From: Sphingopyxis sp. UBA6723
GTDB taxonomy: Bacteria > Pseudomonadota > Alphaproteobacteria > Sphingomonadales > Sphingomonadaceae
DNA: 64,000 bases
Reading direction: 5' to 3'
Assembly: GCF_002454115.1 (NCBI RefSeq)
Contig: NZ_DKIH01000009.1
Coordinates: 307,682-371,681, forward strand
Shown here: positions 1 through 8,731 of the stretch, piece after piece
Position numbering within the stretch: the stretch's first letter is position 1
How the letters are laid out: each line of letters opens with the position of its first letter
The notes under the pieces: generated by a model
Told to the model about the DNA's origin: nothing
The model's input: only the letters and a program-made list of their open reading frames with translations
The model's database searches: none
Made by a program: the position numbers and the translations under genes

Positions 1-562
1 TCGTGATATTGATCGCTCCAGCAGTGGTGTTCTTGCCATAGAGCGTCCCCTGTGGCCCGCGCAGCACCTCGACCTGATCGACGTCGAGGAAGTCAAAGGT
101 CGCGGCGGCGACGCGCGAATTATAGACGTCGTCAACATAGATCCCAACGCCCTGTTCGAACCCGTCGCTGGTCAAGCCGTACGGCACGCCGATGCCGCGG
201 ATGTTGACCGACGTGTTGCGCGGATTGGTGGTGTAAACCTGCAAGGTCGGCGCGAGCTGCTGCAACTTCACGACGTTGAAATTGCCCGTGGCCTCGATCG
301 AATCGCCCCTGATGACGGAGATCGCGACCGGCACTTCCTGCGCGGTTTCCTGGCGGCGGCGCGCAGTGACGATGATGATGTCGCCGCGGCTGACATCGTC
401 ATCGACTTGCGCGGCGGCGGTCGCGGAAACGCCCTCTACCGCCGTTGCGGCGGGTGCTTCCTCCGCCGCGGCGGGCGTGGCGCCCAGCACGAGCAGGAGT
501 GATAAAGTGAGCGATGATGCCTGCACGCGGCGGCGGCGGACGGACGGGTATTTTGCGGTCAT
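1..562 (-). CDS. TonB-dependent outer-membrane receptor, N-terminal part (cut by window edge)
   Basis: Only the first 187 codons are in the window; the barrel lies to the left of base 1. The visible protein has an Arg-rich start, a signal peptide ending near residue 33 (TPAAA), a TonB-box-like IIIVTA at 62-67, and a plug domain from about residue 75 with the typical LRGPQGTLYGKN near 167-178. The ATG at 562-560 is the first start before the signal peptide. It imports an unknown substrate across the outer membrane using TonB energy. A YezD-like gene lies 90 bp upstream on the same strand and may share its transcript. That neighbour hints at a sulfur-related substrate, but this is inference only. 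Confidence 0.9.
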   Translation of the reverse strand, partial: MTAKYPSVRRRRVQASSLTLSLLLVLGATPAAAEEAPAATAVEGVSATAAAQVDDDVSRGDIIIVTARRRQETAQEVPVAISVIRGDSIEATGNFNVVKLQQLAPTLQVYTTNPRNTSVNIRGIGVPYGLTSDGFEQGVGIYVDDVYNSRVAAATFDFLDVDQVEVLRGPQGTLYGKNTTAGAINIT

Positions 563-652
563 GACAATTTCCTGTTGCAAAGAAAATTGCCACATCCGGT
601 GGTCCAGTCTGCGGCAGGATGAGGGGAGAGGCCGCTTTGGGAGCGGTAGGGT

Positions 653-823
653 TCAGCCCGGGTAGCGGTGCCGTTCGGTCACATCGACCTGCACCAGCCG
701 CCCTTCATGGACGGTCAGCTGGATCGCGCCGAATTTTAGCTTTTCAAGCGCGTCGAGCACCGTCTGCACGGCGCGCGGCGTCTGCTCGGACCCGGCTTTC
801 GCGGTCTCCTGGGCAGTGCTCAT
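653..823 (-). CDS. YezD-like small protein (DUF2292)
   Basis: A 56-residue soluble protein. The core LDALEKLKFGAIQLTVHEGR followed by LVQVDVTERHRY fits the YezD/DUF2292 family, a short beta-rich protein of unknown biochemical role. The start at 823-821 is preceded by an AGGAAT Shine-Dalgarno-like sequence; an in-frame extension further upstream lacks family similarity. It lies just upstream of, and co-directional with, the left-edge TonB receptor. In Bacillus yezD belongs to the sulfur-starvation response. A link to sulfur uptake here is inferred from that and from the neighbour. Confidence 0.75.
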   Translation of the reverse strand: MSTAQETAKAGSEQTPRAVQTVLDALEKLKFGAIQLTVHEGRLVQVDVTERHRYPG

Positions 824-1013
824 GATTATTCCTTTCCCTAGTGGATTCGCCGCCCAAGCATATGCCAAGTGTTTCGGTTGACAATGTTTGATTTGCTTTC
901 TGCGCCGAAAGGTTCGGTTGTCGCGCCAAATGGATTCGCATCTGCGACGGGCCGATGGCGGCGATACTGGTAGGGATTGCGCGCGAGTCCTACTGCTGGC
1001 AAAGGCAGCCTCA

Positions 1014-2018
1014 ATGAGCAAAATGAACGAATTGATGGCGCGCGGGACCGAACTGCTCGGCAGCGACTACGCCATCCTGTGCGGCGCGATGAGCTGGGTT
1101 TCCGAACGCCATCTGGTCAGCGCGATCAGCAACGCCGGCGGCTTTGGGGTGATTGCATGCGGCGCGATGACACCCGCTTTGCTCGATGCCGAAATTGCCG
1201 CGACCAAGGCGCTGGCGACCAAGCCGTTCGGCGTCAATCTGATCACGATGCATCCTCAATTGTTCGAGCTGATCGACATCTGCGCCAGACATGACGTGGG
1301 ACATGTCGTGCTGGCGGGCGGTCTGCCGCCCAAAGGCAGCCTGGAGGCGATCAAGGCATCGGGAGCCAAGGTCATCTGTTTTGCGCCGACCCTGGCGATG
1401 GGCAAAAAGCTCGTTCGGTCGGGCGTCGATGCGCTGGTGATTGAGGGGATGGAAGCCGGCGGCCATATCGGCCCGGTATCGACTAGTGTGCTGGCGCAGG
1501 AAATCCTGCCGACGCTTGCGGACGAGGTGCCGATCTTCGTCGCCGGGGGCATCGGTCGCGGCGAAGCGATTGCCGCCTATCTGGAGATGGGCGCCTCGGG
1601 CGTCCAGCTCGGCACCCGTTTCGTCTGTGCCACCGAAAGCATCGCACATCCCAATTTCAAAAAGGCGTTCATGCGCGCTTCAGCGCGCGAAGCCGTCGCG
1701 AGTGTCCAGATCGACCCGCGCCTGCCGGTCATCCCCGTGCGCGCGCTCAAAAATGCCGGGACCGAGGCGTTCACCGCCAAGCAGCGCGAGGTCGCAAACA
1801 AACTTGATCTGGGAGAGGTCGACATGACGGAAGCGCAGTTGGAAATCGAACATTATTGGGCGGGTGCGCTTCGCCGCGCGGTGATCGACGGCGACGTCGA
1901 AAATGGTTCGTTAATGGCAGGGCAATCTGTCGGTATGGTATCCGAAGAAGAGAGCGTTGCCGATATCATCGCAACTTTGGTGCAACAGGCCGACGCCGCA
2001 TTGCACGCTCGGGGTTGA
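1014..2018 (+). CDS. nitronate monooxygenase-family flavin oxidoreductase
   Basis: A 334-residue TIM-barrel FMN enzyme of the nitronate monooxygenase / 2-nitropropane dioxygenase family. Visible motifs are AGGFG at 41-45, EAGGHIG at 147-153 carrying the family's conserved histidine, AGGIGRGEA at 177-185 and GVQLGTRF at 196-203, which form the flavin phosphate site. Members oxidise alkyl nitronates or act as NADH:quinone reductases, and sequence alone does not separate these. I chose the ATG at 1014; the in-frame sequence back to 888 has no family character, and an alternative ATG is at 1023. It is divergent from yezD, with about 190 bp between them for promoters. Confidence 0.85.
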   Translation: MSKMNELMARGTELLGSDYAILCGAMSWVSERHLVSAISNAGGFGVIACGAMTPALLDAEIAATKALATKPFGVNLITMHPQLFELIDICARHDVGHVVLAGGLPPKGSLEAIKASGAKVICFAPTLAMGKKLVRSGVDALVIEGMEAGGHIGPVSTSVLAQEILPTLADEVPIFVAGGIGRGEAIAAYLEMGASGVQLGTRFVCATESIAHPNFKKAFMRASAREAVASVQIDPRLPVIPVRALKNAGTEAFTAKQREVANKLDLGEVDMTEAQLEIEHYWAGALRRAVIDGDVENGSLMAGQSVGMVSEEESVADIIATLVQQADAALHARG

Positions 2019-2050
2019 TGCCGCATGATATGGCGGCTGGGGAGAAGTTC

Positions 2051-2806
2051 ATGAATTTGTCGCGCAAGATCATCGTGGCCGGACTGCTGGCGAGCGTGGC
2101 CGCTTGTACCAAAGCGCCGCCACCGCCGCCCCCTCCACCGCCGCCGCCGCCGGTCGTGATCGTCGTGCCGCCGCGCCCGCTGCCCCCGGGTAACGCCTCG
2201 CTGACGCAGATCCTGCCGGGTCGCGGGATCGACGGCAAATTTGTCACCGCGAACAGCAATGTCACCGGCGACCGCGCCTTCTGGCAGCTCAAGATCGGGC
2301 TGAACGTCGCCGCCATCGGTTGCCGCGGCCTGGAAGAAACGACGCTGGTGTCGGCATACAACAATATCATCAAGGCGCATGGCAAGGTCATCCGCTCGAC
2401 CGAGAAAAATGTGATCACGCAGCTGGGCAAGGAAACCAAGACGAACGGCACCGCGGCCCGTGACAAACTGTCGACCCAGCTGTTCAACTATTTCGCGCAG
2501 CCCCCGGCGCAGCGGGCCTTTTGCACCCGCGCCAATGAAATCGCGCAGATGGTCTCGTCGACGCCGACCGCACAGGTCGTCGAACAGGCGCCCGCACATC
2601 TGGCGCGGCTCGATGAACCCTTCCATGAGTTTTACGAGGCCTACGCCAAATATCAGTATGATGTCGTCGCATGGGACGCCAAATATGCCCCGCCACCAGC
2701 GATCATGACTGCCCCGGCACCGGCTACGCCCTTCGCGCCGACCACGACGACCGCCACGCCGCCGGGTGCAGCGCAGGGGCCGACCGCGCCGGTCGGGACC
2801 AACTGA
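2051..2806 (+). CDS. proline-rich lipoprotein of unknown function
   Basis: A 251-residue protein. It begins with a lipoprotein signal (lipobox VAAC, Cys near residue 19) followed by a run of about ten prolines, a V-rich stretch and another proline patch, as in a rigid periplasmic spacer. The rest is a soluble domain with no motif I recognise, and the C-terminus is Ala/Pro/Thr-rich low complexity. GGAG precedes the ATG at 2051. An in-frame ATG at 2018 overlaps the stop of the upstream flavin enzyme (TGATG) and could give coupled translation. Function unknown; a cell-envelope location is well supported. Confidence 0.75.
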   Translation: MNLSRKIIVAGLLASVAACTKAPPPPPPPPPPPPVVIVVPPRPLPPGNASLTQILPGRGIDGKFVTANSNVTGDRAFWQLKIGLNVAAIGCRGLEETTLVSAYNNIIKAHGKVIRSTEKNVITQLGKETKTNGTAARDKLSTQLFNYFAQPPAQRAFCTRANEIAQMVSSTPTAQVVEQAPAHLARLDEPFHEFYEAYAKYQYDVVAWDAKYAPPPAIMTAPAPATPFAPTTTTATPPGAAQGPTAPVGTN

Positions 2807-2896
2807 CGCAAGCTTGGCGACAGCGAAGAATAGATTGGCCTCGGCGGGGCGCGGGGGTCATGGCGCTCGGCGCATCCATCTGTTAGCAGGGGGCGA

Positions 2897-5194
2897 ATGA
2901 CCAACGCCCCGCCTCCCCCTTCGTCGGCCGCACAGTCGGCGCGGACCATCCTGACCCGGTTGCACGAGGTGATGGCTTCGCGCGCCAACGCGCAGGGCAA
3001 GCTCAATCAGGTCGTCGGGATCATCGGCGAGTGCCTCGATAGCGAGGTCTGTTCGATCTACCTGCTGCGCGACGGCGCGCTGGAACTTTATGCGACGCGC
3101 GGGTTGAAGCAGGAGGCGGTGCACGTCACCCGCCTCGGGCTCGGCGAAGGGCTGGTCGGCATGATCGCCGACCAGATCGAAACGCTCAACCTCGACGAGG
3201 CGGCGGCGCACCCCGACTTTTCGTACCGTCCCGAAACCGGCGAAGAATTGTTCCACAGCTTTGCCGGGGTGCCGATCATCCGCCGCGAACGCGCCGTCGG
3301 CGTCCTCTGCGTCCAACACGCCGACCCGCGCCGCTACGCCGATATTGAAATCGAGACGTTGCAGACGGTCGCCATGGTGCTGTCCGAACTGATCACCAAC
3401 GCCGACCTGGTGGACACCGCCGCGCGCACCGACGCCGCCGCTGCAGACCAGTCGGCGCAGCGGCTGACCGGCCAGAAGCTGGTCGACGGCATGGGCGCCG
3501 GAGTCGCGGTGTTCCACCAGCCGCGCATCACCATCGAACATACCGTCGCCGAAGATACCGAAGCCGAACGGCACCGCGTCTATGCCGCGTTCGACAAGAT
3601 GCGCGAACAGATCGACCGCATGGCGAGCCAGGCCGACTTTGGGGTTGGCGGCGAACATGACGAGGTCATTCAGACGTACAAGATGTTCGCCTATGACGAA
3701 GGCTGGTCACGGCGGATCAACGAAGCGATCGACAGCGGCCTGACCGCCGAAGCCGCGATCGAGCGCGTACAGCAACGCACCAGGATGCGAATGCGCCAGA
3801 TCGACGATGCTTTGCTGCGCGATCGCATGCACGACCTGGAGGATCTGTCGAACCGGCTGATCCGCATTGTGTCGGGGCAAATGGGTACCGCGGCGCAGAT
3901 GGGGCTACGTCAGGATTCAATCCTGATCGCGCGCAACCTCGGCCCCGCCGAACTGCTCGAATATGACCGCCGCCGCCTGAAAGGCGTCGTGCTGGAGGAA
4001 GGCTCGCTCACCGCCCACGTCATCATCGTCGCGCGCGCGATGGGCGTTCCCGTCATCGGCCGCGTCAGCGACGTGCGCGCCTCGATCCGCGAAGGCGATT
4101 TGTTGCTGCTCGATGCTGCGGCGGGCGCGCTGCACGTCCGCCCGACGCAGGCGGTGCAGGATGCGTTCGACGCCAAGCTGGTGATATCGCAAAAGCGCCG
4201 CGCCAATCTGGCCGCGCTGCGCGACCTGCCCGCGGTCACCAAGGATGGCATACCCATCGAATTGATGATCAATGCGGGGCTGCGCGAAGATGTCGCCGCG
4301 CTCGACCTGACCGGTGCGCGCGGTATCGGCCTGTTCCGCACCGAGTTCCAGTTCCTGGTTTCGGCGACCTTGCCCTCGCGCGACCGCCAGCAACGGCTCT
4401 ATCGCGACGTCCTCGACGCGGCGGGCGACCGGCCGGTGATCTTTCGCACCGTCGACATCGGCGGCGACAAGGCGCTGCCCTATATGAATGTCGGCGACAG
4501 CGCGCTCGAGGAAAATCCTGCGATGGGCTGGCGCGCCCTGCGCCTCGCACTCGAACGCGAAGGCCTGCTCAAGGTTCAGGCGCGGGCGCTGATGGAGGCC
4601 GCCGCCGGCCGCACCCTCAACGTCATGTTCCCGATGGTGTCCGAACCCTGGGAATATGAAGCCGCCCGCAGCCTTTTCGTCGGGCAGCGAGCCTGGCTGG
4701 CGCAGCATAACAAGAAACTGCCGGTCGCGATCCGTTATGGTGCCATGCTCGAAGTGCCAGGGCTGCTCGAGACGCTCGACCTGATGCTGCCGCATCTCGA
4801 CTTCCTGTCGATCGGGACCAACGACCTCACCCAGTTCCTGTTCGCCGCCGACCGCGCCCACCCGCGTCTGGCCGAGCGTTACGACTGGCTGTCGCCGATC
4901 GTCATGCGCTATCTGGCGCGCGTGGTGCGCACGGTATCGGGATCGAAGGTCGCGCTGGGCGTGTGCGGCGAGATGGGCGGGCGGCCTTTGGAAGCCATGG
5001 CGCTGCTCGGCGTCGGCATCGAACGCCTGTCGATCACCCCCGCCGGGGTCGGTCCGGTCAAAGCCATGATCCGCTCGCTGGACCTCAGCGCGCTGCGCGC
5101 GGATATGCCGACGATTTTGGCACAACCGTCGTCGAACCCGCGCGGCCAGTATCGGGCGTGGGCCGAGACGCATGGGGTGGATCTTGGCGACTGA
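2897..5194 (+). CDS. ptsP: phosphoenolpyruvate--protein phosphotransferase PtsP (nitrogen PTS enzyme I)
   Basis: A 765-residue protein with an N-terminal GAF domain (about 20-165) followed by enzyme I. The phospho-histidine is in the TAHV segment at residue 374, and the PEP-binding barrel carries GIGLFRTEFQFL around 475 and DFLSIGTNDLTQF around 635. It transfers phosphate from PEP to the NPr protein of the nitrogen-related PTS, a regulatory relay rather than a sugar transporter; the GAF domain typically senses nitrogen status. Length and domain order match alphaproteobacterial PtsP. It stands alone, with no ptsN or ptsO in the window. Confidence 0.95.
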   Translation: MTNAPPPPSSAAQSARTILTRLHEVMASRANAQGKLNQVVGIIGECLDSEVCSIYLLRDGALELYATRGLKQEAVHVTRLGLGEGLVGMIADQIETLNLDEAAAHPDFSYRPETGEELFHSFAGVPIIRRERAVGVLCVQHADPRRYADIEIETLQTVAMVLSELITNADLVDTAARTDAAAADQSAQRLTGQKLVDGMGAGVAVFHQPRITIEHTVAEDTEAERHRVYAAFDKMREQIDRMASQADFGVGGEHDEVIQTYKMFAYDEGWSRRINEAIDSGLTAEAAIERVQQRTRMRMRQIDDALLRDRMHDLEDLSNRLIRIVSGQMGTAAQMGLRQDSILIARNLGPAELLEYDRRRLKGVVLEEGSLTAHVIIVARAMGVPVIGRVSDVRASIREGDLLLLDAAAGALHVRPTQAVQDAFDAKLVISQKRRANLAALRDLPAVTKDGIPIELMINAGLREDVAALDLTGARGIGLFRTEFQFLVSATLPSRDRQQRLYRDVLDAAGDRPVIFRTVDIGGDKALPYMNVGDSALEENPAMGWRALRLALEREGLLKVQARALMEAAAGRTLNVMFPMVSEPWEYEAARSLFVGQRAWLAQHNKKLPVAIRYGAMLEVPGLLETLDLMLPHLDFLSIGTNDLTQFLFAADRAHPRLAERYDWLSPIVMRYLARVVRTVSGSKVALGVCGEMGGRPLEAMALLGVGIERLSITPAGVGPVKAMIRSLDLSALRADMPTILAQPSSNPRGQYRAWAETHGVDLGD

Positions 5195-5253
5195 TGCGGC
5201 GGATTTAGCAATTCCTTAACCATATCATGGTCAACCGGGCATAGAGGACCACG

Positions 5254-6075
5254 ATGATGAACCGCACCGAAATCGCCGATCTGATCGTCGCCCGGCTCAA
5301 TCCAGAGGTCGAGAGGCTTGGCCGAGAATTCGGGACGGCGGGACGAATTGCAGCGTGCCAAGCGAAGAACATCCTTCCCACCGATTTGGTCGAACAGGTC
5401 TATCGTGCCTTTCCTGCCTCGGAGCGTATGATTCTGAAACGCTCGATAAAGGAAAACAAGCACGTCGTGGCGCAGATGGACGAGCATGATCCGCTCCTCG
5501 AAGAGATCGTCTATGCGTTTCAGGATCCACGTGTCGTCGATCTGGTCGGCCACATCACCGGACTCACCACGCTCGAACCCGACGCCGATCTCTATGCCGG
5601 CGGAATCAGCGCAATGTCGAAAGGCGCCTATCTGCGCCCGCATCTCGACAATTCGCACGACAAGGATCGCAAACGCTACCGCGCTCTCAACCTGCTCTTT
5701 TATGTCACGCCCGGATGGCGCGAAGATTTCGGTGGTTCGCTCCAGCTTTGGGACAACGGACCGCGCGGAAAACCGCGTACCATCCCAAGCCTTTTCAACA
5801 GCCTTGTCATCATGTTGACCGACGACCAGTCATGGCATTCTGTTAACGAGGTCAGGCACGACGGACGCCGGTGCTGTGTCTCCAACTATTATTTTTCCCG
5901 TGCGGCGCCCGGCGCGACGAACTATTCTCATGCCACGACCTTTCGCGCCGAACATGGTCGCGGACTCGCGGACTTTACCATGCGGGCGGACAATGCGCTC
6001 CGTACCACCATATTAAATTCTACGGGCGGCGCGTTGTGGCGCAACCCTCACGTCTATCAGCGCGACAAGCACTAG
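5254..6075 (+). CDS. 2-oxoglutarate/Fe(II)-dependent oxygenase (prolyl 4-hydroxylase-like)
   Basis: A 273-residue soluble protein with a double-stranded beta-helix oxygenase core. The iron ligands are visible as HLD (His130, Asp132) and His195 in the QSWHSVNE segment, followed about 10 residues later by the Arg of DGRR that binds 2-oxoglutarate. The FGGSLQLWD strand is typical of P4H-like domains. AGAGGA precedes the tandem ATG start at 5254. A methyltransferase gene begins 2 bp after its stop, so the two are probably co-translated, suggesting hydroxylation and methylation of related glycan or lipid substrates. Substrate unknown. Confidence 0.85.
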   Translation: MMNRTEIADLIVARLNPEVERLGREFGTAGRIAACQAKNILPTDLVEQVYRAFPASERMILKRSIKENKHVVAQMDEHDPLLEEIVYAFQDPRVVDLVGHITGLTTLEPDADLYAGGISAMSKGAYLRPHLDNSHDKDRKRYRALNLLFYVTPGWREDFGGSLQLWDNGPRGKPRTIPSLFNSLVIMLTDDQSWHSVNEVRHDGRRCCVSNYYFSRAAPGATNYSHATTFRAEHGRGLADFTMRADNALRTTILNSTGGALWRNPHVYQRDKH

Positions 6076-6077
6076 CC

Positions 6078-6773
6078 GTGCCGCAACTTGCCTATCAAAC
6101 GCTCGAACGCCTGCACATAGGCCGCCCGGTCGAGCGCGTCAGTTTCATCGCCGAACGCTGCCGCGGCAAACGTGTGCTCGATATCGGCTGCCTTGACGAG
6201 ACCGCGCTCGACAAGCAGAATACGAACGAATGGCTCCACCAGCGTATCGCCGCGCTCGCCAAGCAGGTGACCGGGATCGACCTATCCGAACATCTGCCGG
6301 TAGACGGATTGGTAACCGGGCCCAATTCCAAGATCATCAAGGGTGACGGCACGAACCCGGATGTCGCGCCCGACATTGTCGACATTATCGTCGCCGGCGA
6401 GTTCATCGAACATATCGAGAATCCGCTTCAATTCCTCTCCAGGATAAAACTGTCTTATCCTGGTCGCGAAATGCTGATCTCGACCCCTAACGGTGCTTCG
6501 TTCGCGAACGCCCTGCTCGGCACTATCGGCCGCGAGGCACAGCATCGCGACCATCTCTTGACATCGACATACAAGACGCTGAACACCCTGTGCCAGCGTG
6601 CCGGGTGCCGCGACTGGGACATCATTCCCTACCGTTTTTACGCAACCGAAATGTTGTTGCAGTCGACCGGACCCAAGCGAATTGCTGTCAAAGTGGTCGA
6701 AACCATCATCCGCGCCTATGAATGCCTCTTTCCACTTCGCAGCTTTGGCTACGTCGTGCGGATCAGGCTGTAG
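6078..6773 (+). CDS. class I SAM-dependent methyltransferase
   Basis: A 231-residue protein with Rossmann motif I VLDIGCLD at 33-40 and an acidic strand around 100-112 (IIVAGEFIEHI) typical of class I methyltransferases. I place the start at the GTG at 6078, just after the TAG of the oxygenase gene. The open frame runs further upstream but only inside the preceding gene. Its 3' end overlaps the convergent gtrA-like gene by 11 bp. It is probably part of the adjacent glycan-modification block; substrate unknown. Confidence 0.75.
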   Translation: MPQLAYQTLERLHIGRPVERVSFIAERCRGKRVLDIGCLDETALDKQNTNEWLHQRIAALAKQVTGIDLSEHLPVDGLVTGPNSKIIKGDGTNPDVAPDIVDIIVAGEFIEHIENPLQFLSRIKLSYPGREMLISTPNGASFANALLGTIGREAQHRDHLLTSTYKTLNTLCQRAGCRDWDIIPYRFYATEMLLQSTGPKRIAVKVVETIIRAYECLFPLRSFGYVVRIRL

Positions 6774-7182
6774 GATCGGCGAAGGCGGGAATGGCGCGGA
6801 CGTGACCGCGATACACGGCCCAGCGCGTCATCAGATAATTGTAAAGCACCATCGTCAGCGTAGCGATTGGCGCTGCGGCGACCATAGGTAGCAGCAGAAC
6901 GCCACAAAGTAACCCGATAGCCAGCGTCGCGACCACCAGGCTCGACAGTGTTCCGGCAACATAACGGCCAAAAGCGTGCCATGTTGCCCGAACCCCGAAC
7001 ACCCACAAAGCGTGGGCGACATAACTTGGCGGCACCATCAGCACGAAGGTCAAAAGCACTGCGAACCAGTAATGCAAACCTGCCGCATCACTGGCGATCA
7101 AGATGATATTATTGGCGACTGCACAGATCGCGCCCACGACAAGATAGCGTGTCGGCCTGTTGTCGAGCAGCGACTTCAACAT
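6763..7182 (-). CDS. GtrA-family membrane protein
   Basis: A 139-residue protein with about four transmembrane segments (near 13-32, 38-62, 72-96, 98-120) and the family hallmark YNYLMTRWAVYR near its end. GtrA proteins are thought to help flip polyprenyl-linked sugars across the inner membrane or assist glucosyl transfer. The ATG at 7182-7180 is inside the end of the upstream methyltransferase gene (overlap 7176-7182), so translation is coupled. It is last in the minus-strand glycan operon that starts near 9960. An N-terminally longer reading frame exists but only overlaps the upstream gene. Confidence 0.85.
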   Translation of the reverse strand: MLKSLLDNRPTRYLVVGAICAVANNIILIASDAAGLHYWFAVLLTFVLMVPPSYVAHALWVFGVRATWHAFGRYVAGTLSSLVVATLAIGLLCGVLLLPMVAAAPIATLTMVLYNYLMTRWAVYRGHVRAIPAFADPTA

Positions 7183-7805
7183 TGAAAAGTCAGCGAATAA
7201 TTGTTTCTCCAAGGACCGATATGGCCCTGCGCGACCAGCATGAAATCGGGAACGCTCGATGTCACCAGCGTCATCGCTTCCAGCGGTGTGAGATAGTGCA
7301 CCCGGTCGCCGGTCAGCCACCTGTCGCCGGCATGACAGAGCCAATGAATGGGGGTAGGCGTCCGCGCCCAATCCTTGAGCACGAACCGCCCCCCCGGCGC
7401 CAAGCAGCGGCGGACGGCGTCGAGAATTTCGGCGTGAAACTCCAACGGAATATGATGCATTACGTCCGACAAGGTGATCAAGTCGAACGACGCGGGATAT
7501 TCGGCGGCAATATCGAGAACCGGAGCCTGCCGAAACTCGACGCCGTTGGGGCGGCCGCGATAGAGACGCCCCGCACTGGATGCGATGTCGATCGCCAGAA
7601 TATCGGCATCGGGATAGGTCTCGGCAAGAATCTCCGTAACGGCACCCTCGCCGCATCCGACTTCCAGAATGCGGCGAGCCTTTGGTGCCCAATCGCCGAT
7701 CTTGCCCGCGTAATCTCGAAGATCCATGAAGGCGCCGCGATACAGTTGGGCGACGCGATGCTCGTGACGGCCAAAGCTTTTGCGGACTAGCGAGCCAAGC
7801 GCCAT
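7176..7805 (-). CDS. class I SAM-dependent methyltransferase in glycan operon
   Basis: A 209-residue protein with motif I ILEVGCGEG at 46-54, an acidic loop DILAIDI around 68-74 and the motif IV/post-I region DLITLSDVMHHI, the classic ubiquinone/glycan O-methyltransferase pattern. It is transcribed leftwards between a GT2 glycosyltransferase (2 bp upstream) and gtrA (overlapping its 3' end). This suggests methylation of a sugar or lipid-linked intermediate; the substrate cannot be read. Confidence 0.8.
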   Translation of the reverse strand: MALGSLVRKSFGRHEHRVAQLYRGAFMDLRDYAGKIGDWAPKARRILEVGCGEGAVTEILAETYPDADILAIDIASSAGRLYRGRPNGVEFRQAPVLDIAAEYPASFDLITLSDVMHHIPLEFHAEILDAVRRCLAPGGRFVLKDWARTPTPIHWLCHAGDRWLTGDRVHYLTPLEAMTLVTSSVPDFMLVAQGHIGPWRNNYSLTFQC

Positions 7806-7807
7806 CG

Positions 7808-8731
7808 TTACATCGTCCCCGCAAAACGCAGTTTGATCCGCGGCACGACCCGCTCGACAATACGTGAATAGCGAATGTAGCGGCTGCCCTCGGCAGGGCC
7901 AAGCGAAAGGAAAATGGCGAGCGCCTTGATCATAGCATAGGGGTGCCCAAGCGCAGCGTCCGAAAGTAGCGCGTTGATTTTTGCAGACGTGCGGCTGATC
8001 CGTTCGGTTTTTCCGTCGGCGCGCAAATTGCGTTCGAGGATCAGGTCCATCTGCTCGGCCAACTCCCGTCGATCGCCCGTCATCGTCAGTGAGTTTTTGT
8101 GAATGCGAAAAGCAGTAACTGCGCGCGGGTCATAATAAACTGGCCCCTGTTTCGCCAGCTTGAACCACAAATCCCAATCGGGCGTATACCACAGGCTTTC
8201 GTCCATGCCGCCGACGGCGAGATAAGCATCACGGCGAAAGATGGGTGCGGGGATTGCTATCGAATTTTGGACCAGTAACGCGTCGCGATAGTATGCGGAA
8301 TCGATGAAGCCGACATGAAAAGGCGGGCGCCACCGACCAAGCCGCTTTCCTCCTCCATCAACAATGACGGCGGGCGTCAGGAAAAGTGCTGCATCCGGCG
8401 CCGCCGCGATCATCTCGCGTGCGACCGCGAGCCGACCCTCAAGCCAAAGATCGTCCTGATGCAAATGGCAGACATGCGCTGCGCTCGCCGCCTCGACGGC
8501 CAGATTGGTCTTTCGCGTCCAACTCGGTATTTCAGGCAGATAAGCATAATCGATCCGCAATCTGCCAGCGTGCTTCTTCACGATCGCTTCGCAGGATCTG
8601 CCGGGGCTCGAATCGCGGATGACGATTTCGACTTCGTCGCGATCGCCTGCCTGGACGCTCGCCAGAGCCTCATCGAGCCATTGTCCGCCGCCATGGACTG
8701 GCATGACGACGGAGAGCAACGGGCGCTTCAT
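7808..8731 (-). CDS. family 2 glycosyltransferase
   Basis: A 307-residue GT-A-fold protein. It opens with LLSVVMPVHGGG, has a nucleotide-sugar binding QDD at 92-94 in place of the usual DxD, and a TPDWDLWFKLAK segment near the catalytic base region. No transmembrane helix, so it is cytosolic or membrane-associated. Its ATG overlaps the stop of the upstream glycosyltransferase by 4 bp (ATGA), so the two are translationally coupled. It probably adds a sugar to an envelope polysaccharide or glycolipid. Confidence 0.85.
   Translation of the reverse strand: MKRPLLSVVMPVHGGGQWLDEALASVQAGDRDEVEIVIRDSSPGRSCEAIVKKHAGRLRIDYAYLPEIPSWTRKTNLAVEAASAAHVCHLHQDDLWLEGRLAVAREMIAAAPDAALFLTPAVIVDGGGKRLGRWRPPFHVGFIDSAYYRDALLVQNSIAIPAPIFRRDAYLAVGGMDESLWYTPDWDLWFKLAKQGPVYYDPRAVTAFRIHKNSLTMTGDRRELAEQMDLILERNLRADGKTERISRTSAKINALLSDAALGHPYAMIKALAIFLSLGPAEGSRYIRYSRIVERVVPRIKLRFAGTM

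Noticed and set aside
2110..2165. Tandem CCG/CCC repeat as a microsatellite or phase-variable tract
   Set aside because: It encodes a proline spacer in the lipoprotein; no evidence of length variation in one sequence.
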